Positions 22,718 through 33,824 of a stretch of DNA of 64,000 nt are shown one piece after another (positions within the stretch are counted from its first letter, which is position 1; each line of letters starts with the position of its first letter). The translations under genes and the position numbers were made by a program. Under the pieces are notes generated by a model. The model worked only from the letters and a program-made list of their open reading frames with translations, was not told the DNA's origin and ran no database searches. The stretch is from Bipolaris cookei (lineage: Eukaryota; Ascomycota; Dothideomycetes; Pleosporales; Pleosporaceae): positions 182,152 through 246,151 of the forward strand of contig NRSV01000002.1 in assembly GCA_002286855.1 (NCBI GenBank). The letters are read 5' to 3'.

Positions 22718-23308
22718 TTTTCCAGGGGTAGTAGTATTAGACGTCTTGTTATCTGCTTTGGGCACGTTCGTCGTGCTGGGTGGATTTGCTGTGGAAGTGT
22801 CGCGGCTCCTTCAACGAAATGTTGGATTGACGACTGCCAAGACTCTAGCGCGGCTTTGCCTACTATAAGATCTCAAGTTTGGGTTGACGTCTGATGAACA
22901 CGTATACCAGGCTTCTCTAGAGACACATGACAGGGGTTGGATCTGGAATCAAAACGTACTACTCAATTCGAGATAGAGTTAATATTGAGATCGTTCATTC
23001 TAATTCTCGCCCAGCAATCTTGCGAATTCACTAACATCCTTCGTAGCAATAACAACCCTTGCATGGGTCGAGAGGATGTAAGTCAAGTTCACCAAGTTTA
23101 GAAAACACAAAAGTCTTGACATCTTGTAAACCATATGCATACTGTCTAAATCTTGCGCTGAAACTAAGGTGCAGTAAATCTATATGATATTCCATCAACC
23201 ATTCTTTGCTGCGCCATGCCTGTTTTTTTTCCTGTCAAACTATAACGACATGCATGCGAAAAGGCCTTCAATCTAGAAATTTGAAATATGTAATCCACCA
23301 ATTTGTCT
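22718..23308. other. intergenic region
   Basis: About 590 bp containing the SYF2 upstream region and the AT-rich 3' region of the ATRR gene. No further gene seen. Confidence 0.5.
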
Positions 23309-26300
23309 CTAGATTGGCTCATCCCTAGGCTCAATAAGGACCTCGTTGACACTGACATGATCCGGCTGCTTAAGCGCGTACACGATACTATCCGCAACAT
23401 TCTCTGGATCAAGGACCTTGGCTCCACTCGGCTCGCCGTACTTCTTCAATGCTTCTGGATCCGTACTCATGCCCAACAGGTCAGTCGCGACGTTACCTGG
23501 CTGCACAGAGGTGACCTTGAGCCCTGTACCAGCAGTCTCAAGCCTCAGACTCTGCAATGTAGCTTCTACGAAGAATTTGGAAGCAGAGTAGACACCCAGC
23601 CCAGGGAACACCTTTCGACCAGCATCTGAAGAGATGGCGAGGAGGTGGCCTTTTCCGCGCTTGAGCATCGAGGGTACGATGGCAGCGATGACGTTAAGGA
23701 GTCCCTTGCAATTTACGTCGACAGTTTGGTTCCATTGGTCGGTATACGAGTTGGCCATCATGGTGAAGTACATGACTCCCGAGACATTGACAAAGATATC
23801 AACTGGTCCCAGCTGCTTCTCTGCTGCGGCGACAAGGGCTTCGACTTGGCTCTTGTCAGTGACGTCGGTCTTCTGGGTGATGATCTTGCCCTCGCGAACC
23901 ACAATGCTCTTCTTTAGATCTTCGAGAGCGTCGAGGCGCCGTGCTGCAAGCGCAACATGGCAGCCTTCTCGCGCAAGAGCTGTAGCAGTAGCAGCACCAA
24001 TACCAGATGAAGCACCCATGACAACAACAACTTTGCCATATAGCGGACCCCTTCGGGGAAGGCGAGCCGAGCCACCTGCAGCGTCCTGACGGGCAGGAGG
24101 CTTTGGGAGCCAGCCTCGAGCGTACCAGTGACGTGTGTACGTCTCAAGAAGTACTTGATCAACCTTTGGGCGCTCCACAGCAAGACGAAGTGGCCGTGTC
24201 TTTGCGTTGTCGAGTACTACAACATCCCTCAAGAACTCAATACTGGGCATACCGCTGCGGAGGATATCAACGGTGAACGCGCCATCACCACCCTTAGCGG
24301 CGCCGCGCTTGTCGTCCCAGAGTTGGATCCACTTTGTGAACTCTATAGGTTTAGTTGGGTAGCCTAGTTCGTTAAGATCCTCAAAGACTTTGCTAACATC
24401 CACAGGATCGGGATCGCCGATATGGAAGACTGTTTGCTCAGTTTCGGTCTGGTTGCTGAGGTGAATGATAGCTTTGCTAACAAAGTCGACCGGTGTCATT
24501 TCTGCGCGCCAACCCTTGACGTCCGGGTAATGACCGATTCTGATAGACTCGACAATCAGAGCTGTCAAGAGATCCCACGCGTTGGCAGCACCAGTTTCGC
24601 TGTGACCACTGATTGTACCAATGCGATGAATTTTGATGGGGAGACCCCTCCGACCAGCTTCCAAAGCGAGTTGTTCAGCGACCCATTTGGTTTGTCCATA
24701 ACCATCAGCAAGCTTGACAACATCGTTGATATCAAGCATCGCGTCTTCTGACCACCCTTCCCGGCCCTTTGCGGGAAGAAGTACTCCGTTAGTTGAGATA
24801 TATTGTACCGTCACGCCGCCCTGAGCTGCAAGACGTAGGATTTCTCGTGTCCCGCCAACATTAGGCTTCTGCAGCGCAGCATAAGGGTATACCAAGTTGA
24901 CGGTAGCGGCAGCGTGAACAATGACATCAAGGCGTTCAGCCAGGTCCTTGAATGTATCAGGGGCAAGACCGAATCGCTTACGAGACAAATTTCCTGGGAG
25001 AATTTCTACGCGTTCCATAATGTTGTCGCTCCAGAGGCCAAAATCCAGCAAGTTCCTACGTATCCTAGCGATACCAGCAGGGATATCGTCTTGTGAGGAA
25101 TCGGTGAATCGGACCATGCAGATGATTTGAGCAGACGTGCTTTCCAGTAGATCACGGAGAAGGAAAGCACCTAAGAATCCAGTTACACCCGTGAGGAGCA
25201 CGGTTTTCGCATCCTTGGGTGCACACACCTTGGCGTCTTGTGGCTGAATCTCTTTGTCCAAGACGGAGTCTGCACGTAATACGGCTGGGAGGTTTTCTTG
25301 TACCTCGGCAGTGTGACCATCGCGAATAGCACGAACTGTGTCCAGATGTCCGTTCAGCGTTGCAGGTTGGGCGAGACGTGCGACAGGTACTCGAAAACCG
25401 AACGTGTTTGACAACCGCGCAGCCAGGTCCGCAAGAAGAAGTGAATGGCCGCCGAGATCGAAGAAGTTGTATTCAGGAGTAATTGAGCTTGGGCTGACAT
25501 TCAGGATAGACGCCCAGATTTGAGTTATCTGTTCGATTGTAATCGGACTTTGTTCATATTTGCGTGCACTTCCCGAGGGTGATGATGGTCTCGGGGGAGG
25601 TAGAGCCTTGAGGTCGACCTTGCCAGAAACATCACTCGTTGGTAGCTTATCCATCTCAACCCATAATGAAGGTATCATGTAATGAGCAAGATAGGCCATA
25701 AGCATGCGCCTAGCAGTCGAGCTGCGCCCGGTTCTGTCAATCTCAAGCTCCGGGCGTTCTGTCGATGTGTTTTTGTCTCGCACAATGTATGCCACCAGCT
25801 GGCGGTCAATACCCTCCCCAAAAGCTATCACAGCACAATGGCTGACGGCCAAATGGCTCAGGATTGCATTCTCGACCTTACCCGGAACCACGGAGTATCC
25901 ACGGATTTTGATCATAGCGCCGACACGTCCGGTAATTTCGAGCAGGCCACTGGGAAGTATGCGTGCCTTGTCGCCAGTCCTGTACATTCTAGCACCAATC
26001 TTGGAGCTGTATGGATTCCTGATGAATGCTTTTTCAGTTGTCTCTGGAAGATTGAGATATCCACGGGCAAGAAGGTGTCCACCAACGCAGAGCTCGCCAT
26101 TTTCGCCATCATCCACTTTCTGGCCACTCTCATCCAAGATGTAGATGTACTTTTTGTCGATAAGTGGCGGTCCTACAGGGCAGTACGCAGCATCCTTGTC
26201 AATCTTCTCAAGCATATCCTTGATGTCGCCACAGGCGATTTCATGTGTTTCGCACGCGCTATAGACGTTGAGCAAGCGGGCGTTGGGGAGGGCCTTGATA

Positions 26301-27157
26301 CCACGGCGTGCAAGATCGGTTGTCACTACTTCGCCATTGAGCCAAACGGTCTTCAGATTCGGTAGCCGAGTCGCCAGCGCCTGGTGACGCGCAAGAACAG
26401 CAGAAAACAAAGTTGGTGTGAAAAGAGTCTCGGTAATCTTCTTAGAGGCAAGCAGGTCGACCAGCATGCGCGGATCGTAGCTTACATCGTCCGGAACAGC
26501 CACAATAGTTGCTCCCCGTAATAGTGGGCGTATGATTTCCCAAACGAAGAAGACATTGCAAGCCACACGGTCTCCCGGTTGTAGATCAGATAGTCCGAAT
26601 CGAAGGTTGTATGAAAGGACTGCTGCTTTGTGGGGGTTGGCGATACCTTTCGGCTTGCCGGTCGTTCCACTGGAGTAGGCAACAAATGCCAGGCGCTCCA
26701 AATCAGTCTCTTCGGGCAAAGGCTTCAGATCGGACTCGTCCAATTGGCCGTTCTTATCTGAGCTGGTTTCATCCAGAACAACGAGCGGTGTGGATCCCTT
26801 GATCTTTCCGACTTCTGCGCTGACAGTAACTATGACGGTAGGCTGTGAGTCCTCAAGAACATCGGCAAGGAGATCAGGAGGATAGGCCAACTCCAGAACC
26901 AGAAACGCACCGCCTGCACGAAGTGCTGCTAAGCAGGCGATCACATAGTCGGCGGATCGCGGCAACAGGACACCAACCAGGCTGTCACGGCCAACCCCAT
27001 GACCCCGCAGCCGGTCGGCAAGCGCAGCAACTTTGTCATGAAGCTCCTGGTATGTGTATGTGTTCTTGTCGTCTTCTAAAGCAACCAAGTTGGGGGTGGC
27101 CTGAACCTGTTGAGAGAAGAGTGCTGACAGGTCCTTGGTAGTATCGATGACAGACAT
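23309..27157 (-). CDS. NRPS-like A-T-R-SDR carboxylic acid reductase, probable glycine betaine reductase (ATRR)
   Basis: Single-exon gene for a 1282-residue multidomain enzyme. Adenylation domain about 1-520: SSGTTGKPKG at 162-171, NVYSACET at 298-304, YRTGDKA at about 392, and the hinge GRVGAMIKIRGYSVVPGKVE at about 410-429. Thiolation domain: FFDLGGHSLLLADL, with phosphopantetheine Ser572. Thioester reductase R1: TGVTGFLG at 656-663 and the Tyr820/Lys824 pair in YGQTKWVAE. Second reductase R2, a short-chain dehydrogenase: GASSGIGAA from about 1048, Ser1176/1177, Tyr1190 and Lys1194. This domain order matches the Aspergillus nidulans ATRR, which reduces glycine betaine to choline in two NADPH steps (established for that enzyme). 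The same reaction is the best guess here. The canonical SDR NNAG motif reads NVSG. No condensation domain and no nearby tailoring genes, which argues for primary metabolism. Confidence 0.9.
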   Translation of the reverse strand: MSVIDTTKDLSALFSQQVQATPNLVALEDDKNTYTYQELHDKVAALADRLRGHGVGRDSLVGVLLPRSADYVIACLAALRAGGAFLVLELAYPPDLLADVLEDSQPTVIVTVSAEVGKIKGSTPLVVLDETSSDKNGQLDESDLKPLPEETDLERLAFVAYSSGTTGKPKGIANPHKAAVLSYNLRFGLSDLQPGDRVACNVFFVWEIIRPLLRGATIVAVPDDVSYDPRMLVDLLASKKITETLFTPTLFSAVLARHQALATRLPNLKTVWLNGEVVTTDLARRGIKALPNARLLNVYSACETHEIACGDIKDMLEKIDKDAAYCPVGPPLIDKKYIYILDESGQKVDDGENGELCVGGHLLARGYLNLPETTEKAFIRNPYSSKIGARMYRTGDKARILPSGLLEITGRVGAMIKIRGYSVVPGKVENAILSHLAVSHCAVIAFGEGIDRQLVAYIVRDKNTSTERPELEIDRTGRSSTARRMLMAYLAHYMIPSLWVEMDKLPTSDVSGKVDLKALPPPRPSSPSGSARKYEQSPITIEQITQIWASILNVSPSSITPEYNFFDLGGHSLLLADLAARLSNTFGFRVPVARLAQPATLNGHLDTVRAIRDGHTAEVQENLPAVLRADSVLDKEIQPQDAKVCAPKDAKTVLLTGVTGFLGAFLLRDLLESTSAQIICMVRFTDSSQDDIPAGIARIRRNLLDFGLWSDNIMERVEILPGNLSRKRFGLAPDTFKDLAERLDVIVHAAATVNLVYPYAALQKPNVGGTREILRLAAQGGVTVQYISTNGVLLPAKGREGWSEDAMLDINDVVKLADGYGQTKWVAEQLALEAGRRGLPIKIHRIGTISGHSETGAANAWDLLTALIVESIRIGHYPDVKGWRAEMTPVDFVSKAIIHLSNQTETEQTVFHIGDPDPVDVSKVFEDLNELGYPTKPIEFTKWIQLWDDKRGAAKGGDGAFTVDILRSGMPSIEFLRDVVVLDNAKTRPLRLAVERPKVDQVLLETYTRHWYARGWLPKPPARQDAAGGSARLPRRGPLYGKVVVVMGASSGIGAATATALAREGCHVALAARRLDALEDLKKSIVVREGKIITQKTDVTDKSQVEALVAAAEKQLGPVDIFVNVSGVMYFTMMANSYTDQWNQTVDVNCKGLLNVIAAIVPSMLKRGKGHLLAISSDAGRKVFPGLGVYSASKFFVEATLQSLRLETAGTGLKVTSVQPGNVATDLLGMSTDPEALKKYGEPSGAKVLDPENVADSIVYALKQPDHVSVNEVLIEPRDEPI

Positions 27158-28439
27158 GGTCTGAAAGCTTTCGAAGGAGGGGTAAAATGGAAACCGGGAT
27201 CTGTGGGTGACTGATACTCAACGAGATATTTATTTGGGTACAAACTCCATGCACCGAGCCAATGACTCTCGTACAGGAAATCAAAAGGTATGAGGTCTGG
27301 GTTGCTGGGACTCGTATAGCTTGCTAGTTCTAGCGCACGACACTTTTCTCGTCTCGGTGTTGTGCGCACAGCTCTGCCGATAACGTCATCAACTAGCGTC
27401 AACTAACAATCCCACATCCCCATAATACCGCTCAGAGATGCGAATCGTTGAGGATCTTGGAGTGCGCCGCGAGACTGTTTGGTTGGTTGTTGACAGCTTG
27501 CAGGAACACGATTCGCCTCTGTGTGACCGTCTACCGGTAATTGTGGGCAACATCAGCCTATGAGCCCTCGCCAATGACGAACCGGTCCGCCAAAAAAATG
27601 GCTCGACCCACGTCCCGTGGGGTTTGCGGCACGACGTTCTAGCCGAGTGACTTCCAGCGGGTCAGTGGGGTATCGCGTTGGGATGTTAAGTGTCCTCCAG
27701 TTTTACTCTGGCATTTGAGTACCTTGCCAATGCCCGCAAGTCCGTGTGATGAAATGGCAGTGCCTGTTCTGAACATCGTTGAACAACGTTGGGCAGTAGT
27801 GTTCAATTCTTTCTTTTTCTTTACAGATATCCTACTCTTAAATCGTAACTCATGATGTGAAGAAAGGCTGACGATGGAAAGTTGCTTGAGCTGACGCAAT
27901 AACAGTGTGTCATCGTTATGATTCAAACAAGGTTACCAATAGTCAGTTTACAAACAGGTTATATCGGCACTCACTGAAAAGATCTGTGGCTATCAGTAGC
28001 CAATTGTTGGCTTCAAAGTCTTGCTATCGTATGAGGCACACAGAGTGGCAGTCATGGGGAGTGCATTCTCAAGTATCGATAGCGTTACGTCCTCTACATA
28101 GGATCTGCTACTTTTCTTGGCGAAAAAGAGAGATGTTGAAGCAAAGATTGAAAGTGACGAGAACAGAAGATATATAAAGGGGTGAAACAAGAGCGGGTGC
28201 GGGGAAGACGCTCGGATTACCCGTCCCGTTAAGCTTATTCTCCTGCCAGTCTCTGACTAATGTTCCGGTTGTACGAGGTTTATATTACGCTAGCAACGCA
28301 AGAGTAGGACAAGTTCCTCACCGTACGGATAGATACTCGCTTCACGATCAACAACGAAAACTATAGGCACCTTCCTGATAACCATGCTATTCGACAAACA
28401 GAAACGATCTACCCAACTTGAAAAATCTCATGAATCCAT
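27158..28439. other. intergenic region
   Basis: 1.28 kb between the ATRR promoter side and the 3' end of the rvt-type gene. Short frames here (27389-27926, 27905-28177) show no domain. Nothing recognised. Confidence 0.5.
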
Positions 28440-31400
28440 TCAGCCTTGCCATTTGGTACGACGCTGTCTAAACATCGACACCATACCAATAGGCAGCAAT
28501 CCAAAGTCAACAACATTAAGACTACCGAACGTGTCAATCATCTCTGGGCCGTACATCTGTGCAATCCATTTCCAATAAGCATCCATGTCATGCCAATAGC
28601 CAAGGATGCCCCGTAGATTGGTCTGATTCGATAGCTGATTTATAGCCTGCTCAACCAGTTTGCTGAGAGCAACAGGTTCTTCCTGTAGTCGCTCCAGCAA
28701 TTTCTTGTAAGTATTCACTAAGCTTGCCTTTCCCAAGCTTCCAAAAACCTCACGGTGCTTGACAAACTCCTCGAAAGAGAAGAATTCATCAGTACTTTTA
28801 CGTTGCGAGACCGAATCGTCTGCATTAAGACGCATAGTAAGCGGGTCTCCATTGTCGAATTTACGTTTGCCAGTGGCGTAGTCATCGCGCTCGTTTTCCT
28901 CGTACTCATCAAGCAAGTCGTAAGGATTTTCTCTGACCGACTCACGGATCTGCAAAAGGTGTACGAACGGTGACTTGAAATCCAGGCCACCCAGCTCGAC
29001 TGGGAAGAAGAGGAAGCCGTTAGGGACATTCTTTACCGAGAAACGCTCTTCTATCATCTGCTTCATATGCTGAACGATGCTGCCATCAGGAAAGATTTTC
29101 TCCTGAATGTGGCGGTGAGTAGCGAGCATTTTATCGACATGTTCGCGGCCGAAGCAATTGGCAGCTTTTCCGAAATTCGAACTAAAGAATGTAGCCGCGT
29201 AAGAGTTCTGTTGTCAAGAGTCAGTAAGTTGTAAAACTGGTCATTCGAGTCGTATGGCGTACCCAGGCTTGAATGTAGTCGATAACACTCTTCGATTTAC
29301 CTTGCAGTTGTGTGCGCAATTCCTCCACGTGTCTATCGACCATGCGTTGGTCAATTTCGAACCGGCCGCTCTTAGGATCAAGCTGTAAAAAGCCCCAGCG
29401 GATCTCACCCTCAGGAAGACGTTCATCAATTTTCGTTTCCTTGTTGTGTGAGATTCGCACACTGCCAGTTTTCTTCTCATTCAGCTGGTTCTTTCGTTAG
29501 ACAATGCAATAGGACCTTCATTGATCTGAAACTCACCCTGGCCCCCATGATCTCAGTGAACTTTAGAGTGCTGGCCCAGGCGCTCACGCATGTCTCGTAA
29601 TTCTTATTCCAAAACCATACATCATCGCCGAGGCGATATAGATCTGGACCGTCAGTCGCCTGATTGACAGCAAAATCCAGGCACAAGAGTACTGTTTCGC
29701 CCAGCACATCACTCAATGTATGAGAGCTCGGTATGCCTCGCCGACGCAAACGTGGCTCAGATAATGGATTGTCAGTAAACTTTAATGGAGCCTGTAGATA
29801 TCTCCCAAAGAAATTCCTCCATTTCTTTGATACACCAAGAAATTCGAGGACTGCGTATATTGTTTGATGCGGTAGAAGTGAATTCCAGGAATTAAATGTC
29901 GTACGGAAACAAGTAAACTCGCCGTGTAACCGGGTATTGACAATTATTTCTGTAGCGACAAGATGAAGCAGACTCTGCTTTGACTCCATGGGTTTCTTGG
30001 ACTGATGACGGTAGGTTTCGTCTTCGTCATGATACGAACCCTCAGAACACTCCTCGTCTTCGTCATGATACGAACCCTCAGAACACTCCTCGTCTTCGTC
30101 ATGATACGAACCCTCAGAACACTCCTCGTCTTCGTCATTTTCGTCTATTGCAGCTTCACCAACTAGAAGCCTTGAAGCGAAACTGGGCTTAGCCGCTGAT
30201 TTCATAGGAGTCCCCAAACAAAGGTCGTAACTCATGTCGCCCATGCTCTGGGTCGTCCGAGTTCGTTTATTGGCAGCGTAGACCCCGTACTCTGCTTCTT
30301 CCTCACCTTCTTCCACTTCGACTTGCTGTGTATCAAAGTCCATTAACTTATGTGCAAAGTATCTGTTGTCATGCATGCCTTTTCGCTTCTGCTCGAGACT
30401 CTTTGAAATATTTGTACTTTTTCTACCAAGGAAGTGCATGCGCTGTAAGCGCTCAGACCTGCCGACCTCAGTAGAAGAAGTCTTCCAAGCCTCGTGCTTA
30501 TGCAAGTCTCGAAACGCGGACTTGAGGAACACAGACCTAGTCAATATGTGTTAGTTGTATTAAAGTGGTTGAGAGCGAGTGAAGATATCATTGCACACCG
30601 ATGTAATGAAGGAAAATTGCTTGCAAAAGGTCAGGATCGTAATGAATCGAGAATTCACCGTTGATTTTTCTCCTCTGTTCCACTAGGACTTGTGAGCCCC
30701 AATTCCAATTCTCAAGAGCTGCCATGCGCACATTGAGAATGTCGCAAAGTTCTGTCAATATTACATCTGATACGATCGTCAGTTGAAGTTCCTCACCAGT
30801 GTTGACTGCACAGACTGTTGCCGAGAAAATCTCTCAATGCTTCCCGCTTTTCATTCGAAAGTAGATCAGAGTTTTGTAATCCTTCAATGGTCGGACGAAG
30901 TGAAAACAGGTCAGATGGGGTGGACCTAGTTAGATTCTTTTCGAATTCTTGGACCTTCTTGCACAACTCTTCGATTGCCGAGGTGCTTTCTTTCTTATCC
31001 TTGACAAAGAGGCCTTCGAGATATAGCCGTAGTGCATTTTCATCTACTTCAGCCGCCTGGAACACATTCCTCTCCCATTCTGCACGATTAGCAAGCTTCT
31101 TCGCACCAGGTACCTCTTCAAAGCTCTCCGCCATTTCAATGTCGCCATCACCATTTACAAATTTTTCAAAGGAGAGCCATTCTATAACAAGCTTCCCGTA
31201 AATATCAGCATATTAAAACTTAGTAGACTAAATTAAGAAGTACTAGAGCAGTTTCTTTTCCCAATCCAAGAGGACCTTATTTGAGACAGAAGGGTCAAAG
31301 CGAGCTTGCTCAATGAAACGGTCCAGGTTCCGGAGATCGGTTTCGAGGTGAGTATTCCTTGATCCGTTGATAATTACGGGGCTAGCTCGCCCATCTTTGG

Positions 31401-31614
31401 ACCTTTTTTCGGTCTGAACGCCAAGGCATTCCTCCAAGCCGTCAAGTAAAATGCCAACTCGCTTCAACGCGTCTTTTTCGGATTTCACAGAGTCGAGCAG
31501 TCTGGCATATTTTTCCTCAAAGCCAATGCGTTGCTTTGCGAGCTCCTCTAACTTGGTGCTGGTGATTGTTTGGAGAGTCTCGCCGAAGACGCTACCAGAA
31601 AAATTCGCCATCAT
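28440..31614 (-). pseudogene. rvt-type reverse-transcriptase-related cellular gene, interrupted by three stops
   Basis: Five exons can be laid out: 31614-30816, 30766-30589, 30536-29537, 29484-29263 and 29207-28440. Together they give 2967 nt, or 988 codons plus stop, in one phase. It matches my recollection of the rvt genes, single-copy non-mobile relatives of reverse transcriptases. Evidence: an N-terminal coiled coil (KLEELAKQRIGFEEKYARLL), an RT core with RRRGIPSSHTLSDVLGE and LYRLGDDVWFW (the DD pair of motif C), and a long acidic loop holding three 12-residue repeats. The C-terminal part contains LPEGEIRWGFLQLDP, PVELGGLDFKSPFVHLLQIRES and YGPEMIDTFG. Three in-frame stops lie in exon 1 (31245-31243 TAG, 31230-31228 TAG, 31215-31213 TAA). 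The intron 30588-30537 begins AT. No obvious motif A Asp: the segment reads CFRTTF. An intron removing the stops (weak GTCCTC donor, GGGAAG acceptor) cannot be excluded. Confidence 0.75.
30021..30138. repeat. 36-bp tandem repeat, 3.3 copies
   Basis: Three identical copies at 30021-30056, 30057-30092 and 30093-30128, followed by 10 bp of a fourth. They encode SEGSYHDEDEEC repeats in the acidic loop of the rvt-type protein. The absence of differences between units points to recent expansion. Confidence 0.95.
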
Positions 31615-31828
31615 CGGAGAATGTAAAACAAATCAGTGGACACTAGGCGTGATGGGCAATATTCTAGTGGATGGCCGGGTTGCGACAGTGCGTTCTGTTG
31701 AATTACAGTCGCGGGAGACGAGGGAAGAGATGACCCAGGAATAAATTGCGTCGAGAAATTTTGCTTTTTCCAACGTGAGGATCCGGTTGAGACAGTACCT
31801 TTTATATCGTATTCGTGGAGTCGCACTA

Positions 31829-31872
31829 CAGTAGAGGTTCGCGTAACGCCCGGGTTCGCGCAACGCCCCACC
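31829..31872 (+). repeat. left terminal inverted repeat of the pogo/Fot1-like element
   Basis: 44 bp, identical to the reverse complement of 33825-33868. Begins CAGTAGAGGTTCGCG. Confidence 0.95.
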
Positions 31873-31980
31873 CACAACACAACAGCTTCATGAGTATTGC
31901 AGCTGTAACGCCTCAACAAATCGTGATATAATTGCGCAAAAGTAGATTTATACTATATAATAGCCTGCGAAGACTTTGCG

Positions 31981-33778
31981 CTAGTCTAAATCTTTTTTTG
32001 GGCGGCGGATTGTACGCGTTCTGGTGGTTTTGGGTGGAACTGGCTGTGCAACTACCCGGGCTCCCACAGAAGCTGTACCACCCACAACACGTTTCTGACG
32101 CTTTGCAGCTGGCTTGTGAGCTGTTGAAGCCTTGCGCTTACCCTTTTGGGATAATTTTATAAGCTTTTTGATGTTGTTGATGAGCTGCTGGTGTTGTTTC
32201 TTGGCCTGCTTTGCAGCGTCATCTTTTCTCTTCTCCTCCGCCCGTTTCTCCCGCTCTACACGCCTCACAGCTTTGAGTTGAAGATCACAATCGCGAGCTG
32301 CCTTCTTGATCTCGGCTTGCTTGGCTTTTTGAAGCTTTTCAAGCTCGGCTTGTTGTTGTTGTGAAGCCCGACGATCGCGAGCTCGTTGTACACTCCTGGG
32401 CGACCACAATTTGGCTCCCCCATGGTAAACCTCGTCCTCATCAAGCTGGAGGGTGTAGCTCTGCTTTGGTCGCCTCTCCTTGATGGCCAGGGACCGCTTG
32501 AGGCCCCGGATTTCACCGTGGAGGAGTTGATTTTGAGCTACAATGTGGCGTAAACTTCGTTGAAGCTTCTTAACGTCCTTATCGCTTTGACCCTTCACTG
32601 TACGGCATACAATAGACTCAAGCTTGAGCCAGTCCTCTCCTGAGTACAGCGTCTGGGTTGGGTGGGTATATACCCGTGGCTTCAAAAGACCTCTTGATGA
32701 GTGGAGGTTTGAATACGCTGTTCCAGGAGCTCCAGAAGAGCGGGAAGAAGTCTCCTTTGGTCAAATTGAGTAACCCCTGACTGTCCTGGAGGTATCCGGA
32801 CAGCTCATTTGAGTAAGCTTGTGCAAGGGGTTTGAACATCACCACATCAAGTGGCTGAAGCGTATGGGTAGCGTGAGGCGGAAATACAAACAACAGGATC
32901 TTGTGTTCGTGGCAAAACTCAATAAATTCCATGGTTACATGGGATCCGTGGCCGTCAAGGAGTAGTAATCGATACCCAGTCAAAGCGTGTCATCTAGTCT
33001 CCCGTTCGAACACCCCTTTGAGCCAAGCTAACCCAATATCGTTGTTGCTCCAGCCGGAGGGAGATGAGGTTACAAAGACTGATTGCTCCCCTGCTTGTAT
33101 AGCTTCAACCCAGCTTGATTGAACAGCTCCGTTGGCTCCCTGGAAGATGAGTGTAGGACTTCGAGGTTTGCCATCCGAACAAATACAAGCCACCACTGTT
33201 ATCCACTCGCTGTTGCCGTCTTCAAGTACTTGCCTTTTTCCCTTTTGCTCCCAAAGCGTCTCATTGAATATACGCTTTGTTCCCCCAACCCGGCCGAGTT
33301 GAAACCCCTTTTCGTCCATATTGAATATATGGAGCGGCTGTATATCGTACTCCTCCATCTTTTCAAGGAGAAGCTTGAAATACAAGTTGTATTTGGCTCC
33401 GGAATCAGCTTTAGTCCGTTCCTTGGTCATGCCTTTGGTGTAGCGTGAGATGAGATACTTGGGATGGCGGTGGATAAACCGGGTAACCCAGCTTCTGGAG
33501 ACCGGTTTGCCAGCCAGCTGGCTGGCAAACTGTTGTATCATTACTCTTGAAGGAGGCAAACTTCGCTCATGAAGCGTTTTGATATATTGTACAAGCTCAG
33601 CTTCGTGTTCTGGGTGGAGTACTTGGTGCGCAGCGTTGCGGGTTGTTGAAAGCCCTTGGTGCCTTCGAGCCAGCGTGCTACGCTCAACACCGTACTTGGC
33701 AGCAACTTTGCCGTACGAGAAATCATCTCCTGGTTCGCGCGATTCGATTTCTTCAATCGCTTTTTGAATCGGATCCAT
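31981..33778 (-). pseudogene. pogo-family DDE transposase with a stop and a frameshift
   Basis: Starts with ATG at 33778-33776. The N-terminal helix-turn-helix (psq/CENP-B type) includes GDDFSYGKVAAKYGVERSTL and SRSWVTRFIHRHP. The catalytic triad region is readable: FNMDEKGFQLG (first Asp), LLLDGHGSHVTMEF (second) and THTLQPLDVVMFKPL (third acidic position, here Asp). A TGA at 32992-32990 interrupts the frame just before the second catalytic block; the reading continues in the same frame directly after it. A second lesion, a frameshift between about 32690 and 32630, moves the basic coiled-coil C-terminus (to 31981) into another frame. Probably not autonomous as read here, although both inverted repeats are intact. 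Confidence 0.9.
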
Positions 33779-33824
33779 ATTGGTGGAGTTGTGTGGTGTT
33801 GAAGTTTTGTTGTTGTTGGGGTGA

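Noticed and set aside
25682..26365. 227-codon plus-strand frame
   Set aside because: Antisense to the adenylation domain of the ATRR gene.
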